A stretch of DNA of 64,000 bases from Candidatus Thiodiazotropha endoloripes (GTDB lineage: Bacteria > Pseudomonadota > Gammaproteobacteria > Chromatiales > Chromatiaceae), in assembly GCF_001708965.1 (NCBI RefSeq), contig NZ_LVJW01000003.1, positions 1,798,001-1,862,000 of the forward strand, given 5' to 3'. The translations under genes and the position numbers were made by a program. A model generated the notes under the pieces. That model was not told the origin of the DNA. It did no database searches and saw only the letters and a list, made by a program, of their open reading frames with translations. Positions 1 through 7,725 of the stretch are shown here, in pieces. Every line of letters starts with the position of its first letter. The first letter of the stretch is position 1.

Positions 1-993
1 GTGGAAAGTCAACAGACGGACGAGAGTATGGCTAACCAGGTCCATCTCGGCGGTTATGGTGAACTGCATTACAATCACCTGGATGTGGATGGAGTCGATG
101 ATAGAGAGTTGGACTTTCACCGTTTCGTAATCTTCTTTGGGTATGACTTCTCTGACTCAATCCGGTTCGTTTCCGAACTTGAAGTTGAGCACATTATCGC
201 CAGCTCCTCCAGGCGTGGTGCAGTGGAACTTGAGCAGGCCTTCATCGAGTTTGATGTATATGAGGGCACAATGGCTCAGGTTGGTGCGATACTGATGCCA
301 ATAGGCATAATTAATGAGACCCATGAGCCGCCGACTTTTTATGGTGTAGAGCGTCCTATTGTGGAGACTACGATTATCCCTACCACCTGGTGGTCTAACG
401 GTGTCAATCTGATCTACAGAACTAACAATGCCCTACGCTTCGACTTGATGCTTTCCGAAGGCCTGAAAACCGGCGAGAGTGATCCTTTCAATCTCAAGGG
501 TGGCAAACAGAAAGGCTCATTCGCTGATGCCTTCGATTTTGCTGTGACAGGTCGTGCCACCTATACCGGCATGGCAGGCCTGGAGGTGGCCGCTTATGCA
601 CAATACCAGCCTGACCTGGATCAAAGTGCAGAGGACTCCTATGCTGAAGAAGCCACGCTGATCGGTGGTCATATCATCTACCAGTTGGGTGAATTCACGG
701 CCAAAGGTCTGTATGCCCGCTGGGACCTGGGTGGCGATGCCGCAGAAGCGGCGGGTAAAGATGTACAGGATGGCGGTTATCTCGAACTCGCCTGGCGCCC
801 CATGGAAGCGCTAGGCTTCTTTGTACGCCAGAGCGCCTGGTCTCAGGAGGCCGAGGTGGATGCGGCCCAGACGGACTTTGGACTCAACTACTATCCACAC
901 AGTGATGTGGTATTGAAGTTTGATTACCAATTACAGAATGATGATGCTGGCAACAGTGATGGCTTCAACCTGGGTCTAGGCTACCAGTTCTAA
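1..993 (+). CDS. Outer-membrane porin, 5' end outside the window
   Basis: The reading frame is open from the first base and ends at 993, so the start and signal peptide very probably lie upstream; the GTG at base 1 is unlikely to be the real start. The visible 330 residues have alternating hydrophobic/polar strands rich in Tyr, Phe and Gly, and end in Gly-Leu-Gly-Tyr-Gln-Phe with the terminal aromatic typical of BAM-assembled beta-barrels. The pattern (GGYGELHYN near the start, DFHRFVIFFGYDFSD, a long extracellular-type segment near residues 100-150) fits the trimeric porin/phosphate-selective porin O-P-like group. It probably forms an outer-membrane channel; the substrate cannot be told. The FMN-binding and PepSY genes follow on the same strand after 59 bases, so it may be co-transcribed with them. 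Confidence 0.75.
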   Translation: MESQQTDESMANQVHLGGYGELHYNHLDVDGVDDRELDFHRFVIFFGYDFSDSIRFVSELEVEHIIASSSRRGAVELEQAFIEFDVYEGTMAQVGAILMPIGIINETHEPPTFYGVERPIVETTIIPTTWWSNGVNLIYRTNNALRFDLMLSEGLKTGESDPFNLKGGKQKGSFADAFDFAVTGRATYTGMAGLEVAAYAQYQPDLDQSAEDSYAEEATLIGGHIIYQLGEFTAKGLYARWDLGGDAAEAAGKDVQDGGYLELAWRPMEALGFFVRQSAWSQEAEVDAAQTDFGLNYYPHSDVVLKFDYQLQNDDAGNSDGFNLGLGYQF

Positions 994-1052
994 CAGCAAA
1001 CCCGGTGCGGTAATACCGCACCGGGAGAGCTTCAGAGGATTTCATTGCCATC

Positions 1053-1637
1053 ATGAGTCTATATCGTTTATTGCTCCTTTTAGGCTGCTGTAGTTTTACC
1101 GTGTTACTCACTGCGACGACACAGCTATGGGCCCAAGGCACCTACCTAAGCAAAGAAGATTTCCTCAGTCAAAACCTAGGCGCCAGCTATACTGGCGGTA
1201 AGATTTGGTTGAATAAACCTGTAAAGCAGAAACTAAAAAAGATTTTTGGCCATAAATACCCGGGATTGCGAATTCGTTATTGGACGAATGATGAGAACAA
1301 GGATCAAACAGCCTGGATTCTTAACGAAATCGGCAAAGTTAAACCCATCACCTTCGGTGTGGTGATAAACAAACAGCAGATCGAATCGATCTATGTGCTT
1401 ACATTTCGTGAAAGCCGAGGTTGGGAAATCAAACAGACCTTTTTCACCGACCAGTTTCTAGGTGCTTCGCTGACTGAACGATTGAGACTCAATCGACATA
1501 TCGACAGTATCAGTGGTGCAACCCTCTCGGTTATTGCTATGAAAAAAGTTGCCAGGGCTGCACTCTATCTTAGTCGGCAGGTGAGACTGACCTCCCCTGC
1601 TGTGAGTATTAAACCGAATGGAGACAGTTCAGGCTAA
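1053..1637 (+). CDS. FMN-binding domain protein, exported
   Basis: A 194-residue protein with an N-terminal signal peptide (hydrophobic residues 4-24, likely cut after Ala-Gln near 28). The C-terminal third holds the FMN_bind signature: D-S-I-S-G-A-T near residues 150-156. In this family (NqrC, RnfG and single-domain relatives) the Thr of S-G-A-T carries FMN through a phosphoester bond made by ApbE. The protein is therefore likely a periplasmic flavin electron carrier. ATG at 1053 is preceded by an AGAGGA ribosome site. Its stop codon overlaps the start of the PepSY membrane gene (TAATGA), implying translational coupling and a shared redox role. No ApbE gene is visible in the window. The electron partner is unknown. 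Confidence 0.85.
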   Translation: MSLYRLLLLLGCCSFTVLLTATTQLWAQGTYLSKEDFLSQNLGASYTGGKIWLNKPVKQKLKKIFGHKYPGLRIRYWTNDENKDQTAWILNEIGKVKPITFGVVINKQQIESIYVLTFRESRGWEIKQTFFTDQFLGASLTERLRLNRHIDSISGATLSVIAMKKVARAALYLSRQVRLTSPAVSIKPNGDSSG

Positions 1638-2368
1638 TGAGAAGTTTCAAGCGTAGTCTGCGCCTGTTTATGTTGCGCTGGCACCACCGCATCGGGTTCA
1701 TACTGTCACTGTTTGTGATACTGATCGCTATAACCGGTATTGTCATTAATCACGCCAATCGATTCGGCTTGGATACCAGACCCATTACTTCACCCTGGAT
1801 ATTGAGTTGGTATGGGGTCGAATTCGTAGGAGAGATTAAAGGTTATGCCACAGCGGAGAGTTGGATTAGTGCTTTTCAAGGAAAACTCTACTGGGATAGT
1901 GAATCTGTCGGCTTTTGTGCTGAGCCCCTGAAAGGTGCAGAAATGGTTGCGGGGATCTGGTTTGTACTCTGTGACACCTCGTTGACCTTGCTCACTAGCG
2001 ATGGTGAACTGATCGAAATCCTGGATGATGTGGTGCCCGATAATACGAGCGCTCTGTCTGGCGTACACGATGATTGGTTGGTCATTGCCACCGAGACTGG
2101 AACGCAGACACTGCACCCTGATACCTTGGAGCTTAAACCAGATACCGTTACAAATACAACTGCTCGCATTGCAACCCTCCTGCCCGCCAGTCTACAGGCT
2201 GACCTGAACTTCAAAAGTCACAGTATTACCATTGAACGGCTGTTGTTGGATCTACACAGCGGTCGCATTTTACAAATGCCTGGTGCACTGTTCAATGATC
2301 TGGTGGCACTGGCAATGATTCTACTTGCTCTCTCAGGAAGCTGGTTGTGGCTACAACGTAAACTCTAA
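1637..2368 (+). CDS. PepSY-type transmembrane protein
   Basis: A 243-residue protein that starts on the ATG overlapping the previous stop. It begins with a basic segment (RSFKRSLRLFMLRWHHRIG), the usual start of PepSY-associated TM proteins, where the paired histidines sit at the membrane face. A first helix covers residues 20-40, a periplasmic domain follows, and a second helix covers roughly 218-240 before a short basic tail. Family knowledge: such two-helix PepSY proteins often partner FMN-binding or ferric-reductase-like proteins in transferring electrons across the inner membrane. Gene overlap with the FMN-binding gene supports that pairing here. The large middle part is divergent, so the exact reaction is unknown. 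Confidence 0.75.
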   Translation: MRSFKRSLRLFMLRWHHRIGFILSLFVILIAITGIVINHANRFGLDTRPITSPWILSWYGVEFVGEIKGYATAESWISAFQGKLYWDSESVGFCAEPLKGAEMVAGIWFVLCDTSLTLLTSDGELIEILDDVVPDNTSALSGVHDDWLVIATETGTQTLHPDTLELKPDTVTNTTARIATLLPASLQADLNFKSHSITIERLLLDLHSGRILQMPGALFNDLVALAMILLALSGSWLWLQRKL

Positions 2369-2793
2369 AACAATTCATTCAGCCTGATAACCTGCCATTG
2401 AGCATATCAATAGAACCGTTAGATCCAGCTTAGTCCCACCATAAGCTGTGTCAGTTACTCCAGTTCACAATGCTGCGTGTTATGTTGAAATCGGAATTTC
2501 ATGTAATAACCGCAACTTTGTTACACAGTGAACAGATCTTCACTGACTGATAAACGGCTTATTCGATGATAAATCATCTCTTGTGGCTCTTGTCCCTATT
2601 GATGAGATTGTATTTTTAAATCCCTACTTCATAGCTATATGACACGAATCATCGATAGTAGTCCCTAGACCACACAGCCATGGGTATTTATGTGTAAGAA
2701 AAGACGTAAATTAGCATTTGGATACTCGAACAGAATGGTTGATATCGAGTCAGGCTGCACCAAACGAATAGTTCGTCTGCTGTGAAAATCAGA
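2369..2793. other. Intergenic region, no gene seen
   Basis: This is about 425 bases of AT-rich DNA between the ends of two convergent genes. No frame shows a credible protein. A short 6-bp inverted repeat (AGCTTA/TAAGCT) lies near 2430-2450. There is no clear terminator with a T-run. Confidence 0.5.
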
Positions 2794-3420
2794 CTAGAGT
2801 CCAGTATTGAGATTAAGCGCCAGGCTGGGCTGCTTGCCCTCCAGGTAAAATAGATGTTGACCAATTTTTGTAACTACAGTGAATGCCTTGCTCCAACTAG
2901 GACAGACATAATCCGCGTGATACCAAAGCGCACCAGAGGTTGGATCCTTGACCTGACCGAGATAGACCTCATAGGCCCTGGTCAGTGATTTCAGCCAAGC
3001 CTTCCGGTTGATCGGCTTATCGGAACGTCCATCACACCACCATGAGAACTGGCAACGATTCAATCTTTTCTCGCCACCTTGCTTGACCACACTGCATATT
3101 GTGTTGGGAAATCCCTGATGAGCTACCCGGTTCATGACCACATGACCAACGGCATATTGACCTTGAGCCGATTCACTGCGAGCCTCAAAGTAGATATTCA
3201 AAGCAAGGCAGTGCAGTTCGTTGGAAACTGCAATACTCTGTTGTGCCGAATCATGAAACAACCAGCGCCAAAGATTGGATGGATCTTCGGCAGATGCTTT
3301 GCTGGCGTTCTCCTTTTGCATTGGCGCAGCCTGTACGCCACTTGAGAAAGCGCATAGCGTTACCAGTAAAAGTTTTGCCATACAGGCAATGTGTCTTGTG
3401 ATCGTTGTTCTTGGTTTCAT
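2794..3420 (-). CDS. SleB-type cell wall hydrolase, secreted
   Basis: A 208-residue protein with a signal peptide (hydrophobic residues about 14-30, VQA-AP cleavage). The region from about residue 68 to 195 matches the Hydrolase_2/SleB family: LALNIYFEARSE with the catalytic-type Glu, GQYAVGHVVMNRV, the cysteine-bearing FPNTICSVV, CQFSWWCDG, and GALWYHADYVCPSW. Members cleave peptidoglycan; SleB in spore formers is a lytic transglycosylase. In Gram-negative bacteria it probably acts in wall turnover in the periplasm. The start has a good site (AAGGA, 9 bases before ATG). It stands alone on the minus strand. The signal peptide argues against a T6SS effector role. Confidence 0.85.
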   Translation of the reverse strand: MKPRTTITRHIACMAKLLLVTLCAFSSGVQAAPMQKENASKASAEDPSNLWRWLFHDSAQQSIAVSNELHCLALNIYFEARSESAQGQYAVGHVVMNRVAHQGFPNTICSVVKQGGEKRLNRCQFSWWCDGRSDKPINRKAWLKSLTRAYEVYLGQVKDPTSGALWYHADYVCPSWSKAFTVVTKIGQHLFYLEGKQPSLALNLNTGL

Positions 3421-3790
3421 TCTCTGTCATCCTTAACGAAAGTCAAATAACACTATCCTTACAGTGTTTATTTTTAAGCCGTTGCCAACTTAAAAATAAG
3501 TTAATGCACAACTTGAGCCATGTTTCTATTTATTTCAGTAAATAAAAACTTTATGAATTTTTTTTGAAGTAAATACTCCAGCCAGTTGTAAAATTTTCCG
3601 ACAGTTGTGATGTCAACTGTGCCACAACTCAAGCAGATACCCCTGAAAGCCCCTGATCCACCAGATTTTGATCGGAATGCACGGATTTTGATGGGATTTG
3701 AGAGTGTGAGTTTGGTCTTGAGTTGATCTGTGATGGGAGAGCGGTCTATGACGACGGTAAGCTGTAGGTCAACGAGTTAATCTGAGATTG
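3421..3790. other. Intergenic region upstream of the SleB gene
   Basis: This holds about 370 bases with no credible frame. It contains the promoter of the minus-strand SleB-like gene and AT-rich tracts around 3540-3600. A small inverted pair GTTGTG/CACAAC lies near 3604-3628. I see no recognisable regulatory element. Confidence 0.45.
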
Positions 3791-4948
3791 TCAAGGCTCT
3801 ACTACGATCAAAGGCACCAGTAGCTCATCTTCACTCAAACCACCGTGTACCCCGACTAGTTGATAGCGATGCTCCTGAAGCAACCAGTCGTTAAAGGTAT
3901 AATCCTCTCGCATCAACAACACCCTGTCTCCAATCCGGCGTTTCAGTTGAGGATTGGGTTCACCTATGCCGAACCAACCCTGCTCGATTAACTCATCGGA
4001 TCGATAATTTTCTGCCTGCTGTGCAAGATGATCAGTAACGTATTGATCAAAACATTCACTTTTATCAGGCCTCAAATAACAGTAAGCAGATCTGGGTTCT
4101 CCGCTTAAAGGCATGGCAAGACAGTCAGCCAGTAGTGGATGATCATCCAATGAAAGACGCCGTTGTGGATGACTGTCAATCTGTCCATGATCTGCGCAGA
4201 CGATGACAAGAGTACCTGTTTCATGGCACTGGCGTACTACCTCACTGAAGCAATGGTCTAGCGCTAACAAGTGTTGCTCAGCTAAATCACTCCATATCCC
4301 ATGATGGTGACCGAGTGTGTCCAACTCCGGCCAGTAGGCGAACAGATAGCGTTCTTCTCCCCGCTTCATCCGCTCGACCATATTCTGTTGTAATTCATCC
4401 AGACTGCTGTGAGTCAGCAGTTTTGAACTACCGAGGAAATATTGGCTGAAATCTGATTTGGCAATCTTGTCCGGCACCAGACATGCCGTTGAACCGGGAA
4501 TTGAATCTGTCAGGGGTTTTATATTGAGTAAAGCACTTAGATCAATCCCAGCCTGACTTAAGGGTACGCCGCCATACCTTGGTCTGCCAGGCAAAATGGC
4601 CAGGATCGCTCCCAGTTCGGCGAAGAAGATGTGCCAGCCTGTCAGGCCATGTTGCTGAGGCGCCAGTCCGCTGAGAAAACTGGTTACCGCACTCGCCGTG
4701 GTTGGCGGGTAGACGGAAGTCATACCTCCCAGCAGATTGGCATTTAGATGACTGGCTTTAGGCTGAGAGCGGAGATAGTTGAGGCCCATCCCGTCTATAA
4801 CCCACAGCAGTACTTGTTGATATTGACCGATCTGATCGGTGGGCAGCAAACGGTGTTGTGGGTAGATGTGAGGTTCACCACCCAATCCCTGCTGGATCGA
4901 GGCCATCAGATTGACGATGCTGCCACCATGATAATCCGGTAAATGCAT
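3791..4948 (-). CDS. Type I phosphodiesterase / nucleotide pyrophosphatase family enzyme
   Basis: A 385-residue protein of the alkaline-phosphatase superfamily, with no signal peptide. The metal and nucleophile motifs are visible in order: VIDGMG near residue 50 (metal Asp), PPTTASA near 82 (Thr nucleophile), ELDTLGHHHG near 210 (Asp and His ligands), CADHGQ near 252 and a final GVHGG near 369. These are the ligands of the two-zinc site of nucleotide pyrophosphatase/phosphodiesterases. The substrate is not evident; a soluble phosphodiester or phosphomonoester hydrolase is the best description. It is transcribed alone, away from the kinase gene region that begins about 360 bases further on. 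Confidence 0.85.
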   Translation of the reverse strand: MHLPDYHGGSIVNLMASIQQGLGGEPHIYPQHRLLPTDQIGQYQQVLLWVIDGMGLNYLRSQPKASHLNANLLGGMTSVYPPTTASAVTSFLSGLAPQQHGLTGWHIFFAELGAILAILPGRPRYGGVPLSQAGIDLSALLNIKPLTDSIPGSTACLVPDKIAKSDFSQYFLGSSKLLTHSSLDELQQNMVERMKRGEERYLFAYWPELDTLGHHHGIWSDLAEQHLLALDHCFSEVVRQCHETGTLVIVCADHGQIDSHPQRRLSLDDHPLLADCLAMPLSGEPRSAYCYLRPDKSECFDQYVTDHLAQQAENYRSDELIEQGWFGIGEPNPQLKRRIGDRVLLMREDYTFNDWLLQEHRYQLVGVHGGLSEDELLVPLIVVEP

Positions 4949-5115
4949 ATTTTCAGTTTAACCCGAATTTTGATGCTGTACTGCATGATATCGGCACATT
5001 TCTCATATCATTTTTGTGTTCAAGCAGCGGGAGAAAGTTGCTCAATACCAGCGGATCGGAACTAAATTCATACAAATCGGAAATTTTGCGTCACTCGTGC
5101 TATTAACCCGGCAAC

Positions 5116-5298
5116 GTGCTTCATAGACTGTTTTTAGGTACTCTTAGTGAGCTTGAAATTTCAGAATCATTCGAGCTGGACGATTTCCAGGTCCTACTCG
5201 CGGGAAAATGGCATAACATACTGATGATTATGGATAATATTCAACCCATTAATGCCGCACAGGTCAACGGTGATTCGGTCAATTTCCGGGCCAGTTAA
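5116..5298 (+). CDS. Possible small protein upstream of the kinase gene
   Basis: A 60-codon frame opened by GTG ends 14 bases before the kinase start. It has no convincing ribosome site, and an in-frame stop at 5104 rules out a longer start. The peptide is not low-complexity (ELEISESFELDDFQVLL, then a hydrophobic middle ILMIMDN) and resembles no family I know. It may be a short coupled leader gene or only part of the 364-base upstream region. Low certainty. Confidence 0.25.
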   Translation: MLHRLFLGTLSELEISESFELDDFQVLLAGKWHNILMIMDNIQPINAAQVNGDSVNFRAS

Positions 5299-5312
5299 TA
5301 CCATGGTGGATT

Positions 5313-6785
5313 ATGGATACAAAAGATAACCACTCCCTCCCCTCAGATGATACAACCCGTTTGGCAGAGACGAACTCGCCAAACACCGCGGATCCGGGTG
5401 AAATCACTGGTTCGACAACCGATCCCGCAAGTACTACCTCACCGACCTATACCGGAATAACCGAAGAGTTCAATACGGATAACATTCAGGCTGTTCAGGT
5501 TGGCTCAGTGCTGAAAAACCGCTTTGTTCTCGAAGAGATGCTGGGACGTGGCGGTATGGGAGTGGTCTATAAAGCACAAGACATGCGTAAGGTCGAAGCC
5601 ATGGACAGAGATCCGTATATCGCTGTCAAAGTGCTGTCAAAAGATTTCCAGGCCAACCCCGACTCATTCATTGCCCTGCAAAGAGAGACCAAAAAAGCCC
5701 AACAGCTTGCTCATCCCAATATTGTGACAGTCTATGACTTTGACCGGGATGGACCCAATGTCTACATGACCATGGAGCTTCTGCAAGGTGAACCTCTGGA
5801 TCATCTGATCAGACGCATCCGCCCCTCGGCACTGCCGGCTCAAGAGGCATTGTCGATCATTGAACAGATGAGCCGGGCATTGGCCTATGCCCATTCGGAA
5901 AATATCGTCCACTCAGACTTCAAACCGGGTAATGTGTTCCTGACTTCGAAGAATGTGGTGAAAGTGGTTGATTTCGGCATCGCACGGGCCGCCAAGGGAT
6001 CAGACCGGGTAGTTGAAGATGCCACCATATTCGATCCAGGTTCTCTAGGCGCCCTGACTCCCACCTATGCCAGCTGCGAGATGCTTGAATACGGCACCCC
6101 CGATCCTCGGGATGACGTGTACGGCCTGGCGGTAGTCGCCTATGAATTGTTAGCGGGCAGTCACCCTTTCAAACGCAAGCCCGCAACCTATGCCAGAGAC
6201 CTGGGTATGAAGCCCGAACGGCCCAAGGAGATCTCAAAAGAGGTTTGGCAGGCAATCTCTCATGGACTGGAATTCGAAAGGGAAAATCGGACTATCAATG
6301 CCACACATTTTCTACAGGAGATGTCCGGCCCACGGGTAGGACGGGACAGCAGATTCCCCAAGTGGGCCTATACACTCTCGCTGGCAGCAGGATTGTTGAT
6401 GGCCATAGCGCTAGTCACGGTACTGTTTTTTGGTCAAGGAGAGGATCAACCGGAAATCGTGCTGGAAGACACATCGACTCTGGCCGAAGAGCAACGCACA
6501 CACATTGAGGATTTACTGGAAGTGGCCGAGGTTCATGGGCTGGTGGGTCGTTTCATCGAACCCTCGGGCAGTAGTGCCTACGATGCCTATCAACAGGTTC
6601 TGGCGCTGCATGAAAACAACAAACAGGCCTGGGAAGGCCTGCACAACCTGGGAGATCAGTTGGTGGTTGCGATCAACAAACTGCTAGATGACGGGAAACA
6701 GGATCAGGCAGAAATTTTGATCAGCAGAGGCCTGGAAAAACTGCCTCAACATGAAGGATTGAAAGCGCTACGCCAGACATTTTAA
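5313..6785 (+). CDS. Membrane Ser/Thr protein kinase, PknB-like
   Basis: A 490-residue kinase. The glycine loop GRGGMG is at residues 78-83, the ATP lysine in AVKVL at 106, the catalytic loop HSDFKPGN at 200-207, DFG at 220-222, and a TPTYASCEM activation-segment end near 249-257. The loop reads H-S-D rather than H-R-D, so this is a non-RD kinase, which suggests weaker dependence on activation-loop phosphorylation. One transmembrane helix (351-373) leads to a periplasmic tail of about 115 residues with TPR-like helices. The N-terminal tail is Ser/Thr/Asp rich and includes DDTTRL at 12-17, like motifs in TssL and the second kinase. It ends 4 bases from a convergent gene. It is a possible supplier of phosphothreonine signalling to the T6SS FHA protein, but that is inference. 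Confidence 0.88.
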   Translation: MDTKDNHSLPSDDTTRLAETNSPNTADPGEITGSTTDPASTTSPTYTGITEEFNTDNIQAVQVGSVLKNRFVLEEMLGRGGMGVVYKAQDMRKVEAMDRDPYIAVKVLSKDFQANPDSFIALQRETKKAQQLAHPNIVTVYDFDRDGPNVYMTMELLQGEPLDHLIRRIRPSALPAQEALSIIEQMSRALAYAHSENIVHSDFKPGNVFLTSKNVVKVVDFGIARAAKGSDRVVEDATIFDPGSLGALTPTYASCEMLEYGTPDPRDDVYGLAVVAYELLAGSHPFKRKPATYARDLGMKPERPKEISKEVWQAISHGLEFERENRTINATHFLQEMSGPRVGRDSRFPKWAYTLSLAAGLLMAIALVTVLFFGQGEDQPEIVLEDTSTLAEEQRTHIEDLLEVAEVHGLVGRFIEPSGSSAYDAYQQVLALHENNKQAWEGLHNLGDQLVVAINKLLDDGKQDQAEILISRGLEKLPQHEGLKALRQTF

Positions 6786-6789
6786 GCGT

Positions 6790-7671
6790 TTATGGATGGG
6801 CGGAAATTGCCGGGGATTGCTGATGACTCCATTCACAGGACTCGGCCAGACACTGCAACATCGATTTCCAGATCTCTTCCCAACAACAACCATGGCCATA
6901 CTCTTCGAAGGTAATGAACTGACCGTTGGGCTGTTTCCCCACCGCTGCCTCGACCATCCAGGGAGGAATGTTCGTATCCTTTCCTCCAGCCAGATGGAAC
7001 TGCTGAATCGCGGCATCAAGTGGTGGTTGCACACTGGGATTGATCGACCCCTCTAATGGATCATAATCGTGGAAATCGCTCCATGCCTCGATATCCAGAT
7101 TGCCGGCCAAAGTCACTAACTGGCGGGTTTGTGGCAGTTTCGGCGCCAGCAGCATGGCCAAACCACCTCCCCCGCTGAATCCCACCATAACCAGATCCTG
7201 ATAGCCACCGCTCTCCAGTAATTTCTCTATGACCACAGCCATGCTCTCCACAACAGCAGTCGAGTAGCGCTGATGGGTCCAGAGCAGTGGTGAACAGGCA
7301 GGCGTGTTATATCGCCCATGGTAGCAAGGTCGCCCCAGATAGACGCTTGGATTGGCATCGAGGGCCATCAGACGCAGCCCAACCGGATCTCTCGGCGTGG
7401 GATCCAATGCGACGAATTTACCCCCCAACCAGGGTGTACCATCCCCTCCCAGATAGACATGCAATCGGGATGAGTGTTGGGAGACCCTGTTTTTAAACAA
7501 TGTATGAATAAAACCCTCGCCAAGCCTCTCCTGTTTGTCGAATCCCAACTCGGTCGCCTGCCGTTCGAATCGCTTACTCGGCGACGCACAGGCTGCCATA
7601 AGCAATAATGCTGCAACGCAAAATAAACGTGAATATGTCATAGTCGAGAGATTATTCGTTTTCAGCCTCAT
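6790..7671 (-). CDS. Alpha/beta-hydrolase lipoprotein
   Basis: A 293-residue protein with a lipobox (LLLMAAC, Cys28 from the first ATG); an alternative ATG at 7641 would give a shorter signal peptide. The nucleophile elbow GFSGGGG places Ser at 166. A later Gly-Lys-Asp (AGGKDTNIPP) and a His (YGHGCCWEEIW) supply plausible triad Asp and His. It is probably a membrane-anchored periplasmic esterase or lipase; the substrate is unknown. It lies between two plus-strand genes, convergent with the kinase and divergent from the caspase-like gene, with only about 54 bases separating it from the latter's start, so the two promoters share a short region. Confidence 0.8.
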   Translation of the reverse strand: MRLKTNNLSTMTYSRLFCVAALLLMAACASPSKRFERQATELGFDKQERLGEGFIHTLFKNRVSQHSSRLHVYLGGDGTPWLGGKFVALDPTPRDPVGLRLMALDANPSVYLGRPCYHGRYNTPACSPLLWTHQRYSTAVVESMAVVIEKLLESGGYQDLVMVGFSGGGGLAMLLAPKLPQTRQLVTLAGNLDIEAWSDFHDYDPLEGSINPSVQPPLDAAIQQFHLAGGKDTNIPPWMVEAAVGKQPNGQFITFEEYGHGCCWEEIWKSMLQCLAESCEWSHQQSPAISAHP

Positions 7672-7725
7672 GCAATTTGTCTATCCTTAATCGCAGAGAG
7701 TATAAAATCCCCGTTGGAAAATGAT

